A DNA stretch of 64,000 nucleotides from Hyphomicrobiales bacterium (GTDB lineage: Bacteria; Pseudomonadota; Alphaproteobacteria; Rhizobiales; Rhizobiaceae). Positions 8,156 through 15,438 of this stretch are shown in pieces. The stretch lies in NCBI GenBank assembly GCA_017305935.1, contig JAFKJU010000017.1:62001-126000 (forward strand). The letters are read 5' to 3'. Numbering within the stretch: position 1 is the stretch's first letter; every line of letters starts with the position of its first letter. The notes beneath the pieces are model-generated. The model made no database searches and was not told the DNA's origin. It saw only the letters and a list, made by a program, of their open reading frames with translations. Made by a program: the position numbers and the translations under genes.

Positions 8156-8833
8156 CTACAGGCCGAGTGCGGCCATATGAAAGCGCAATTGCGCTGCCGG
8201 ATAGCGATAGTCGACGCCCACCGGGCAGGCTGTCCGCGCCAGACACCCGCTTGCGAGGCAACCCGCCTGTCCCGTCGCCAGATGTCGGCGACAGGCCGCG
8301 ATATCGAATCGCGCCGCGGACACCGCACCGACAGGACAGGTCGTGAGGCAAGGCTTTTCGAGACAGGTGTCGCAAGGATGCGCGCCCGATATCGCCGGAA
8401 CCTGCGGCAACGGTTCGGCAAAAGCCAGCGCCGCGCGATATCCATGCCACAGGCCGTAGGCCGGATGGATCAGGATGCCCAGGGGCGAAGCCCGCAATCC
8501 CTCGGCGCGCATCGCCCATTGCTGGAAAGGTTGCCAGGGCGGATCGGAGGGAAAGAAGGCCTGCGCCCCGATGCTTTCCGCCAACGGCCGGATCAGAAGC
8601 TTCGACCAGGTATCGAGCGGATCGGCGGCATCGGGATTGTTCGCCCGCCAGGCGGAAAAAGCCGGCCAGAGCGACCCCCCGGCATTGCCGAGCAGCACGA
8701 CGCCGGCCGCGCACCCGCCCTTTTTTAGCTCCGGCCCGTCGCCTTCGTCGAAATGCACGACGCCACGCAAAAAAAGACCGTGCGGCGCAAGCGCCGCACG
8801 GATGACGGTCAGGATATCGCGGGGGCCGCTCAC
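8156..8833 (-). CDS. Ferredoxin-like protein with two Cys clusters, coupled to the MttB-family gene
   Basis: Soluble 225-aa protein with a C-terminal double [4Fe-4S]-type region. Cys 154, 157, 162 and 166 lie in CDTCLEKPCLTTCP. A second set (181, 192, 197, 203) ends in CLARTACP. The first 150 residues are not recognised. The start is GTG at 8833; its GTG overlaps a TGA at 8830-8832, the end of the reading frame that continues from the MttB gene. The position next to a corrinoid methyltransferase suggests it supplies low-potential electrons for corrinoid reactivation, but that is inference. It could instead serve an unrelated redox step. Confidence 0.75.
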   Translation of the reverse strand: MSGPRDILTVIRAALAPHGLFLRGVVHFDEGDGPELKKGGCAAGVVLLGNAGGSLWPAFSAWRANNPDAADPLDTWSKLLIRPLAESIGAQAFFPSDPPWQPFQQWAMRAEGLRASPLGILIHPAYGLWHGYRAALAFAEPLPQVPAISGAHPCDTCLEKPCLTTCPVGAVSAARFDIAACRRHLATGQAGCLASGCLARTACPVGVDYRYPAAQLRFHMAALGL

Positions 8834-8934
8834 CGCGGCCCCTTGTATTGATAATGCGGCCGCCAGACTTCCTTCTGGATGAAGTCGGCGACGCTTCTCG
8901 CGCCGCCTTGCTCCCTGGCGGCCTCGGGCTCTCT
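8830..8934 (-). other. In-frame continuation of the MttB reading frame past its TGA stop
   Basis: After the TGA of the MttB-family gene (8935-8937) the same frame stays open for 34 codons, then ends at a TGA that forms a GTGA overlap with the ferredoxin-like gene. The translation ends ARSVADFIQKEVWRPHYQYK. Third-base GC is high in this frame, as in real genes here. The piece has no start codon of its own. It is therefore either a lost C-terminus, a product of readthrough, or a sequence error at the TGA. Confidence 0.5.
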
Positions 8935-10512
8935 TCAGGTGAAGGCGTCCGGCATGGAATCCTTGCGCTGCTGGATGAAATCGAGCAGGGCCTGATCGAG
9001 GGCGGGATCGAGCGCCGGCGCCTCATAGCTTTCCAGCCAGCTCCGGCAGAGCGCGTTGGCGCGCTGCTCGATGCGCTTTTCGCCTTCCACTTCCCACTGC
9101 TCGAAGGAATTGTTGTCGGCGAGCGGCGAGCGATAGAAAGCGGTCTGGAAGTTCGCCTGGGTGTGCGAGCAGCCGAGATAATGGCTGCCGGGGCCGACTT
9201 CGCGGATGGCGTCCATGGCCTGGGCCTCCTCGGAGAAGTCGATGCCCTGGGCCATCTTCTGCATCATGCCGAGCTGATCCTGGTCGATCATGAACTTCTC
9301 GTAGGAGGAGATCAGGCCGCCTTCGAGCCAGCCGGCGGCATGCAGCACGAAATTGGTGCCGGCCAGCAGCGTCATGTTCAAGGTCGATGCCGATTCATGG
9401 GCCGCCTGCGCATCGGGAACCTTCGAGCCGCAGAGCGAGCCGCCTGTACGGAACGGCAGGCCGAGACGGCGCGCAAGATGCGCGGCGCCATAGGAAACCA
9501 ACGACGGTTCCGGCGTGCCGAAGGTCGGCGCGCCCGACTGCATCGAGATCGAGGCGGCGAAGGTGCCGAACAGCACCGGCGCCCCCTTGCGGATAAGCTG
9601 GGTGAACGAAGCGCCGGCCAGGACTTCGGCCAGAATCTGCGTCAGCGTGCCGACGATGGTCACCGGGCTCATCGCGCCCGACAGGATGAAGGGCGAGACG
9701 ACCGATGCCTGGTTATGCCGGGCATAGACCTTCAGCGCGCCGAGCATGGTCTCGTCGAACACCATCGGCGAGTTGGCGTTGATCAGGTTCAGCGTCACGC
9801 AGTTGTTCTCGACGAAATCGTTGCCGAACACGAGCTTGGCCATGGCGATGGTGTCTTCGGCGCGTTCCGGCGCGGTCACCGAGCCCATGAACGGCTTGTC
9901 GGAATATTTGATATGGCTGTAGATCATATCGAGGTGACGCTTGTTCACCGGAATGTCGACCGGCTCGCAGACCGTGCCGCCCGAGGAATGCATCGACGGC
10001 GCCATGTAGGCGAGCTTCACGAAGTTGCGGAAATCCTCGATGGTGGCATAACGGCGGTTGCCGTCGAGGTCGCGCACGAAGGGCGGGCCGTAGACCGGCG
10101 CGAAGACGGTGGCGTTGCCGCCGATGCGCACGCTGCGCTCCGGGTTGCGGGCATGCCAGGTGAATTCCTTGGGCGCGGTCTTCAAAAGCTCGCGGCAGAG
10201 GCCGCGCGGGAAATGCACGCGCTCGCCCTTGACGTCGGCGCCGGCCTGACGCCACAGCTCCAGCGCCTCGGCGTCGTCGCGGAATTCGATGCCGATTTCC
10301 TCGAGAACGGTATCGGCATTGCGCTCGATGATCTGCAGGCCCTCTTCGTCCAGCACCTCATAGACGGGAATCTTGCGCTGGATATAGGGAAGCGACGGGC
10401 CGGGGCCGCCACCGGTGCGCGATGCGCGGCGTGCGGCGGCACCCCGGCCCTCGCGGGTGCGGCGACCGCCGCCCTCGTTCGACGTTGCCGCCTGTTCAGT
10501 CATTTCATCCAT
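8935..10512 (-). CDS. MttB-family (non-pyrrolysine) quaternary amine:corrinoid methyltransferase
   Basis: Cytoplasmic methyltransferase of the trimethylamine methyltransferase (MttB/COG5598) superfamily, 525 aa. It is expected to transfer a methyl group from a quaternary amine such as glycine betaine or proline betaine to a Co(I) corrinoid protein. The TIM-barrel family stretches are GPPFVRDLDGNRRYATIEDF, APSMHSSGGTVCEPVD and FRTGGSLCGSKVPDAQAAHE. There is no in-frame UAG, so no pyrrolysine, as in the MtgB glycine betaine enzymes. A Gly/Arg-rich segment occupies residues 14-33. ATG 10512 has GAGGAAG upstream. The corrinoid protein gene faces it across a 372-bp control region. The substrate cannot be read from sequence. 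See the note on the continued frame after its TGA. Confidence 0.88.
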   Translation of the reverse strand: MDEMTEQAATSNEGGGRRTREGRGAAARRASRTGGGPGPSLPYIQRKIPVYEVLDEEGLQIIERNADTVLEEIGIEFRDDAEALELWRQAGADVKGERVHFPRGLCRELLKTAPKEFTWHARNPERSVRIGGNATVFAPVYGPPFVRDLDGNRRYATIEDFRNFVKLAYMAPSMHSSGGTVCEPVDIPVNKRHLDMIYSHIKYSDKPFMGSVTAPERAEDTIAMAKLVFGNDFVENNCVTLNLINANSPMVFDETMLGALKVYARHNQASVVSPFILSGAMSPVTIVGTLTQILAEVLAGASFTQLIRKGAPVLFGTFAASISMQSGAPTFGTPEPSLVSYGAAHLARRLGLPFRTGGSLCGSKVPDAQAAHESASTLNMTLLAGTNFVLHAAGWLEGGLISSYEKFMIDQDQLGMMQKMAQGIDFSEEAQAMDAIREVGPGSHYLGCSHTQANFQTAFYRSPLADNNSFEQWEVEGEKRIEQRANALCRSWLESYEAPALDPALDQALLDFIQQRKDSMPDAFT

Positions 10513-10884
10513 GATGCTTCCTCACTCTCGCGCAAGCTTGCGCTGGACCTTATAGCACTATGCTATCCGATTTCGCAGATGGAACATTCCTCAATGCGCC
10601 ACGGATTTGCGCAAGGCAGACATGGCGCCTGCATCGTCACGATATCCTCCAGTATCGCCAAGCCCCTGCCGAATCTCGATTATTGCCCGCAAATCCCGGC
10701 ATGGCGCCTTTCCGGCACCCGAATGCGAATCGCGTCGCAATCGCGATCCGACGTCGCGTCCGTCGCTTTTTCCGCCACATCACGTCGCTTTCGAAAACAG
10801 GTTCGCGGCGATTGAGGTTTAACACTGGATGAGGCAAGGTCGCGAAGCGCGAATTGCAACGAATCCTAGCAGCGGGAACCCATC
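10513..10884. promoter_or_regulatory. Divergent control region between mttB-like and corrinoid-protein genes
   Basis: This 372-bp gap must hold promoters for both directions. It contains a perfect inverted repeat ATAGCA-CTA-TGCTAT at 10552-10566. It also has a cluster of GCGTCGC/CGACGTCG elements around 10726-10790, including the palindrome CGACGTCG at 10749-10756, which recurs upstream of the 13377 operon. I saw no cobalamin riboswitch box. Small open frames inside it look non-coding. Confidence 0.55.
10552..10566. promoter_or_regulatory. Inverted repeat ATAGCA-N3-TGCTAT, candidate operator
   Basis: Perfect 6-base half sites with a 3-base spacer lie 40 bp upstream of the mttB-like start, where a repressor or activator could control it. 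The regulator is not identified. Confidence 0.4.
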
Positions 10885-11586
10885 ATGTCAGACGACGAAA
10901 TCATCCTCGCAGACCTTTCCGACGACGAACTCGTGCAACAGATGCACGACGACCTCTATGACGGCCTCAAGGAGGAGATCGAGGAGGCGACGAATATCCT
11001 GCTCTCGCGCGGCTGGGCACCTTATGATGTGCTGACCGAAGCGCTGGTCGAGGGCATGCGCATCGTCGGCATCGATTTCCGCGACGGCATCCTGTTCGTG
11101 CCGGAAGTTCTGCTTTCGGCCAATGCGATGAAGGCCGGCATGTCCATCCTGCGCCCGCTCCTGGCGGCGACCGGTGCGCCGAAACTCGGCAAGATGGTGA
11201 TCGGCACCGTCAAGGGCGACATCCACGATATCGGCAAGAACCTCGTCGGCATGATGATGGAAGGCGCCGGCTTCGATGTCGTCGACCTCGGTATCAACAA
11301 TCCGGTCGAGAACTATCTCGACGCGCTGGAGCGCGAGCAGCCGGATATCCTCGGCATGTCGGCCCTGCTGACCACGACGATGCCCTACATGAAGGTCGTC
11401 ATCGACACCATGAAGGAAAAGGGCCTGCGCGACGATTACGTCGTTCTCGTCGGCGGCGCGCCGCTGAACGAGGAATTCGGCAAGGCTGTCGGTGCAGATG
11501 CCTATTGTCGCGATGCGGCTATCGCGGTCGAAACCGCCAAGGAATTCGTCCGCCGCAAGCATAACCAGATGAGCGGCGCGAACTGA
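10885..11586 (+). CDS. Corrinoid (B12-binding) methyl carrier protein, MttC/MtgC-like
   Basis: Methyl carrier of 233 aa. Residues about 15-95 form the helical cap (B12-binding-2), and residues about 100-225 the Rossmann-like cobalamin domain. The lower-ligand motif DIHDIG is at 112-117, with His114 as the predicted axial cobalt ligand, in GTVKGDIHDIGKNLVG. It should accept a methyl group from the MttB-like protein and donate it to H4folate through the pterin-dependent methyltransferase encoded at 15439. It starts 298 bases after the last long open frame on its strand and opens the plus-strand gene run of the locus. Confidence 0.92.
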   Translation: MSDDEIILADLSDDELVQQMHDDLYDGLKEEIEEATNILLSRGWAPYDVLTEALVEGMRIVGIDFRDGILFVPEVLLSANAMKAGMSILRPLLAATGAPKLGKMVIGTVKGDIHDIGKNLVGMMMEGAGFDVVDLGINNPVENYLDALEREQPDILGMSALLTTTMPYMKVVIDTMKEKGLRDDYVVLVGGAPLNEEFGKAVGADAYCRDAAIAVETAKEFVRRKHNQMSGAN

Positions 11587-11600
11587 GCTTTGGAAGAAAG

Positions 11601-11633
11601 GTCCGGCGGCGCGTTGACACGCCGCCGCCGGAC
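11601..11633. terminator. Bidirectional terminator between corrinoid protein and small lipoprotein genes
   Basis: A perfect 11-bp stem, GTCCGGCGGCG and its complement, has an 11-nt loop. It lies between convergent genes. On the minus side it is followed by CTTTCTT; on the plus side the T-run is absent. Confidence 0.6.
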
Positions 11634-11640
11634 ACCCACC

Positions 11641-11802
11641 TCAATACTTGGCGGCCTTCTCGACGCTGCGGCCGGCATCCTGCGTCGCGTTGACCGCATT
11701 GGCGGTATCCCTGCCGACACCACGGATCGTATTGCCGCACGACGTCAGCAGCGCGAGACCGAAGCAGCAAAGAACGATTTTCGACATATTACGCAGCGCC
11801 AT
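11641..11802 (-). CDS. Entericidin-like small lipoprotein
   Basis: Lipoprotein of 53 aa, entericidin EcnA/EcnB-like. It has a hydrophobic signal KIVLCCFGLALLTSC with lipobox LTSC, then a short mature part, GNTIRGVGRDTANAVNATQD, rich in small residues. ATG 11802 is chosen for AGAAGGGGG just upstream; ATG 11787 is the alternative. Entericidins are small outer-membrane-attached proteins linked to stress or lysis. It lies as a single minus-strand gene inside the plus-strand corrinoid run. Its start is only 17 bases from the start of the DUF1638 gene. Confidence 0.75.
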   Translation of the reverse strand: MALRNMSKIVLCCFGLALLTSCGNTIRGVGRDTANAVNATQDAGRSVEKAAKY

Positions 11803-11819
11803 TGGTGGGCCCCCTTCTG

Positions 11820-12476
11820 ATGGAAACAGATCAAACAAAAGAATTCGCCATTGCGAATTCAGCAAATAAACGCACAAGTGGCGAAAAAGTTCACGTGATC
11901 GCCTGCGGAGCCATCGCCCGCGAAATCCTGGCCGTTTCGAAGCTCAACGAACTCGATCATATCGAGCTGACCTGTCTTCCCGCCATTTGGCACGCCCATC
12001 CCCAGAAGATCGCCCCCGGCCTCGAAGCCGCGATCGCAGAAGCGCGCGCCGCAGGCGCGTCGCGTATCTTCATCGGCTATGCCGATTGCGGGACCGGCGG
12101 CGACATCGACCGCCTCTGCGCGCGCGAAGGCGTCGAGCGCCTCTCGGGGCCGCACTGTTACTCCTTCTTCACCGGCAACGCGGAATTTTCCGCGACCTGG
12201 GAAGACGATGTCACCGCCTTCTACCTCACCGATTTCCTCGCCCGGCAGTTCGAGGCCTTCGTCATCCAGCCGCTCGGCCTCGACCGGCATCCGCAGTTGA
12301 AGGACATGTATTTCGGCAATTATACCAAGCTGATCTACCTGTCGCAGATCGAGGACGAGGCGCTGCAGGTCAAGGCGCGCGAAGCGGCCGACTATCTCGG
12401 TCTCGCCTATGAATACCGCCACACCGGTTATGGCGATCTCGAAACCGAACTCCTGGCCGCAAGCAAAGGCTCATGA
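11820..12476 (+). CDS. DUF1638 family protein
   Basis: Soluble protein of 218 aa belonging to DUF1638, seen in KVHVIACGAIAREILAV, IELTCLPAIWHAHPQKIAPGLE, FIGYADCGTGGDID and SGPHCYSFF. Several conserved Cys and His residues suggest metal or cofactor contact. Genes of this family recur near methylamine and betaine corrinoid methyltransferases. Its role is not known; a part in corrinoid or pterin handling is inferred from position only. ATG 11820 is used, although the ribosome site is poor and its 5' end faces the small lipoprotein gene. Confidence 0.78.
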   Translation: METDQTKEFAIANSANKRTSGEKVHVIACGAIAREILAVSKLNELDHIELTCLPAIWHAHPQKIAPGLEAAIAEARAAGASRIFIGYADCGTGGDIDRLCAREGVERLSGPHCYSFFTGNAEFSATWEDDVTAFYLTDFLARQFEAFVIQPLGLDRHPQLKDMYFGNYTKLIYLSQIEDEALQVKAREAADYLGLAYEYRHTGYGDLETELLAASKGS

Positions 12477-12565
12477 CGCGAATGTGAGCGCGGCATCGCC
12501 GGATTTACCATATTGCGCCCCCGCTGATAAAGGCATTCTTTAATTTCCTTGCCAAAGATGGTGGC

Positions 12566-13277
12566 ATGGACACCAACCCCGCCCCCTCCGCAGACCGGCG
12601 CGTCGTCGTCATGACGGCCGGTGGCACGAATCCGCAGGCTGTCATCAACGCCCTCGCCGCCCGCTTTCCCGAACTGGTCGTGATTCGGGAACAGCCGGAG
12701 TCCAAATCGAGGCTGGTTAGGCGCCGTGCCCGCCGCGTCGGTTGGATCGCGGCTCTGGGCCAGCTGGCGACCATGGTCGCATCGCGGCTGGGCAAATCGG
12801 CGTTGAAGCGGCGCACACAGCAAATCCTCGCCGAACACGGCCTTTCGGCCGAACCGAATACCGCCGTCGAAACCGTCCATGTGCCTTCGCTGAACGATCC
12901 CACCTGCCATGCCGCCGTGGCGCGGCTGCAGCCGGCGGTGATCCTCACCGTTTCCTGCCGGCTGCTGTCGCGGCAGACGCTGTCGACGATTTCCTGCCCG
13001 ATCGTCAACCTGCATGCCGGCATCAACCCGATGTATCGCGGCCAGGCAGGCGGGTATTGGGCGCTGGCCAAGGGCGACCCTGGAAATTTCGGCGCGACGC
13101 TGCATCTCGTCGACGCCGGCGTCGATACCGGCGACACGCTCTACGAGGTGCGCACCGCCCCCGAAAAGGGCGATTCGATGCTGACCTATCCGCTGCTCCG
13201 AAGGCACCTCCGCCATGCACGATAATCCGACGATCTGGACATGGATCTGGAACGGCATCGCAAAAGGCCTGTGGTAA
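12566..13277 (+). pseudogene. Formyltransferase-family gene with a broken 3' end
   Basis: The first 205 or so codons encode a formyltransferase fold. The catalytic and folate region is clear: CPIVNLHAGINPMYRGQAGG, followed by GATLHLVDAGVDTGDTLYE. After SMLTYPLL the frame changes to RRHLRHAR and stops at 13223-13225. The +1 frame then gives EGTSAMHDNPTIWTWIWNGI and ends at TAA 13275-13277, which looks like the normal C-terminus of these proteins. The segment normally between TYPLL and this end is missing. I infer a small deletion plus frameshift. The acceptor of the intact enzyme cannot be told (glycinamide, sugar or other); formyl-H4folate would be the donor. Confidence 0.65.
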
Positions 13278-13284
13278 TTTTTTG

Positions 13285-13314
13285 CGACGTCGTATTTGAT
13301 CTTGTGCGACGTCG
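13285..13314. promoter_or_regulatory. Two tandem CGACGTCG palindromes, centres 22 bp apart
   Basis: The sequence TGCGACGTCGT occurs twice (13283-13293 and 13305-13315) with identical orientation and a centre-to-centre spacing of 22 bp, two helical turns. It lies 62 to 92 bp upstream of the gene at 13377. This is the pattern of cooperative binding by a dimeric regulator. Confidence 0.5.
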
Positions 13315-13376
13315 TGCCGAGCCAAGTCAACGCCGCGCGGCGCGTGCAATGTGCGCCAAAGAGGAGTTCTCAGGGC

Positions 13377-13679
13377 ATGGCCGACCGCATCGTCGTTTTC
13401 TGGCGGGATATTCCCGCCCAGGTCATCATCAAGCAGGGGCGCAAATCCGCCAAGCGCGAATTGTCGCTGCGGTTCACCGAGGCGATCGACATGGCCGCGA
13501 TGCGCACGGGCGCGGCCGAATCCGGCGATTATCTCGCAGAATGGCGCAAGGCCGATCCGGTGCCGGTTTCCGACGATCTCGAAGCCGAGGCCGACAAGGC
13601 CGTGGCCGAGCTCGAAGAGGCCTATGACCGCGAACGCCTTGTCGCGCTCGTCAAGGCCGGGGGCAAGGAGAATGGCTGA
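13377..13679 (+). CDS. Small 'virulence factor' family protein
   Basis: Soluble 100-aa protein matching the small alphaproteobacterial family labelled 'virulence factor' (PF13769). It opens MADRIVVFWRDIPAQVIIKQ and continues with KRELSLRFTEAIDMAAMRTG and an acidic helical C-terminus. ATG 13377 is chosen for AGGAG upstream. The gene overlaps the MetV-like gene by 8 bases, so it is the first gene of a coupled C1 operon. The family name gives no biochemical role. Its fixed position beside MTHFR suggests a role in the corrinoid pathway, which is inference. Confidence 0.78.
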   Translation: MADRIVVFWRDIPAQVIIKQGRKSAKRELSLRFTEAIDMAAMRTGAAESGDYLAEWRKADPVPVSDDLEAEADKAVAELEEAYDRERLVALVKAGGKENG

Positions 13680-14250
13680 TCCCAAGCCCGGCAACGCCGC
13701 CCCTGCCAAGAAAGCCGCCACCGGCGCCTATACGCCGGCCGGCGTCTCGCCCAACCGGCGCGGCCGACATACCTATACGATCCGCCTCTGGGCGGTGCGT
13801 CATTCGCGCTTCTTCGAATGGTTCTACAACCGATTTGCGAATGTGTTTCTGCTGCTGCATCCCCTGTGGAAAACGTTGGGCTACAGCCGCGTCGAAAAGC
13901 CGATCACCTTCGTAGAGCGTCATGTGAAGGGGTTCCTGTTCGACTGTCGCATGTGCGGCCAGTGCGCACTGTCCTCCACCGGCATGTCCTGCCCGATGAA
14001 CTGTCCAAAGCAGCTTCGCAACGGTCCCTGCGGCGGTGTGCGCTCCAACGGCAATTGCGAGGTGGAGCCGGATATGCCCTGCGTCTGGGTGCAGGCCTGG
14101 AAAGGCTCGCAGAACATGACCGGCGGGCAGAAGATCATGAACGTGCAGAAGCCGGTGAACCAGTCGTTGCGCGAAACCTCGTCCTGGCTGCGCGTCACCG
14201 CCGAGGCCGCAGCCGAGCGTGAAGCCGCCGCCAACAAGGAAATGAAGTGA
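13672..14250 (+). CDS. MetV-like cysteine-rich MTHFR C-terminal protein
   Basis: Protein of 192 aa with the MTHFR_C domain (PF12225), the equivalent of MetV, which pairs with MetF in acetogens. Eight cysteines (92, 95, 98, 107, 111, 120, 129, 137) lie in a compact region starting FDCRMCGQC and running through CPMNCPKQLRNGPCGGV, suited to Fe-S or zinc binding. The N-terminus is Ala/Pro/Lys-rich and about 35 residues look disordered. It overlaps the gene before it by 8 bases and meets metF at TGATG. With MetF it should form a two-subunit methylene-H4folate reductase, here probably run in the oxidising direction. Confidence 0.82.
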   Translation: MADPKPGNAAPAKKAATGAYTPAGVSPNRRGRHTYTIRLWAVRHSRFFEWFYNRFANVFLLLHPLWKTLGYSRVEKPITFVERHVKGFLFDCRMCGQCALSSTGMSCPMNCPKQLRNGPCGGVRSNGNCEVEPDMPCVWVQAWKGSQNMTGGQKIMNVQKPVNQSLRETSSWLRVTAEAAAEREAAANKEMK

Positions 14251-15341
14251 TGAGCCCCGATATCAATCCGCACGATCCCGGCGCGCCGCTCGATCCGTTG
14301 CCCGGCCATTCCTCGCGGGGCCGTCTGGAGCGCGTGCTGCGGCGCGGAGAATTCGCCGTCACCACCGAGCTCAACCCGCCCGACAGCGCCAATCCGGAAG
14401 ACGTCTATGAGCGCGCCGCCGTCTTCAACGGCTGGGTGGACGGCATCAACGCCGTCGATGCCTCCGGCGCCAACTGCCACATGTCCTCCGTCGGCATCTG
14501 CGCCCTGCTGACGCGCATGGGTTATGCGCCGATCATGCAGATCGCCTGCCGCGACAAGAACCGCATCGCCATCCAGGGCGACGTGCTCGGCGCCTCGGCG
14601 ATGGGCGTGCAGAACATCATGTGCCTGACCGGCGACGGCGTGCAGGCCGGCGACCAGCCGGGCGCCAAGCCGGTCTTCGATCTCGATTGCATGTCGCTGC
14701 TCGAAACCGTGCGCATCATGCGCGACAACGGTAAGTTCCTGTCCGGCCGAAAGCTGTCGACGCCGCCGCATGTCTTCCTCGGCGCGGCGATCAACCCCTT
14801 CGCCCCGCCCTACGATTTCCGCCCCTATCGCCTGGCCAAGAAGATCGAGGCCGGCGCGCAATTCGTCCAGAGCCAGTATTGCTTCGACGTGCCGATGTTC
14901 CGTACCTACATGGACAAGGTGCGCGAACTCGGCCTGCACGAAAAGGTCTTCATCCTCTGCGGCGTCGGCCCGCTGGCCTCGGCCAAGACCGCGCGCTGGA
15001 TCCGCGCCAACGTTCCGGGCATCCATATTCCGGACGCTATCATCGCCCGGCTGGAAGGCGCGCAGGACCAGAAGAAGGAAGGCAAGCAGATCTGCATCGA
15101 CATCATCAATGAGGTCAAGGAGATCCAGGGCGTTGCCGGCGTTCATGTCATGGCCTACCGCCAGGAAGAATATGTCGCCGAGATCGTCCATGAGTCGGGC
15201 GTGCTCAAGGGCCGCCAGCCGTGGAAGCCGGAAATGAACCCGGCCGACGCCCTGGTCGCTGCCCGCATGAACGCGATGCGCGAAGGCGCCGAGCAAAACC
15301 AGCAGCAGCTCGCCGGCATCGCTGCGCAGCATCCGCACTAA
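14250..15341 (+). CDS. metF: Methylenetetrahydrofolate reductase, MetF type
   Basis: Cytoplasmic 5,10-methylene-H4folate reductase subunit, 363 aa, FAD TIM-barrel. Typical stretches are FAVTTELNPPDSANPEDVYE, MQIACRDKNRIAIQGDVLGA, NIMCLTGDGVQAGDQPGAKP and ITNPFAP-like INPFAPPYDFRPY. ATG 14250 gives a TGATG junction with the MetV-like gene; GTG 14247 is the alternative. Classical MetF proteins work alone, but this one follows a MetV partner. In this locus it would convert methyl-H4folate from betaine demethylation into methylene-H4folate, feeding the C1 pool. The direction is inferred from context. Confidence 0.88.
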   Translation: MSPDINPHDPGAPLDPLPGHSSRGRLERVLRRGEFAVTTELNPPDSANPEDVYERAAVFNGWVDGINAVDASGANCHMSSVGICALLTRMGYAPIMQIACRDKNRIAIQGDVLGASAMGVQNIMCLTGDGVQAGDQPGAKPVFDLDCMSLLETVRIMRDNGKFLSGRKLSTPPHVFLGAAINPFAPPYDFRPYRLAKKIEAGAQFVQSQYCFDVPMFRTYMDKVRELGLHEKVFILCGVGPLASAKTARWIRANVPGIHIPDAIIARLEGAQDQKKEGKQICIDIINEVKEIQGVAGVHVMAYRQEEYVAEIVHESGVLKGRQPWKPEMNPADALVAARMNAMREGAEQNQQQLAGIAAQHPH

Positions 15342-15438
15342 ACAGTCATCAATAGGGGCCGGTGGGGAGCCGGCCTTGTAACACACAACCCGTCAGGCTA
15401 GACCTTCCCTGACCTTCGCGCGCCTTAAAGGACGTCAC

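Noticed and set aside
8935-10512. Pyrrolysine (UAG) in the MttB-family gene
   Set aside because: No in-frame TAG is present and no pyl genes are in the window, so this is a non-pyrrolysine member.
8848-10815. 655-aa open frame antisense to the mttB-like gene
   Set aside because: It is a high-GC antisense frame. The mttB-like protein on the other strand has clear family motifs.
10513-10884. Cobalamin riboswitch upstream of the corrinoid gene
   Set aside because: I could not find a B12 box or a matching arrangement of stems. The palindromic elements there look like protein sites.
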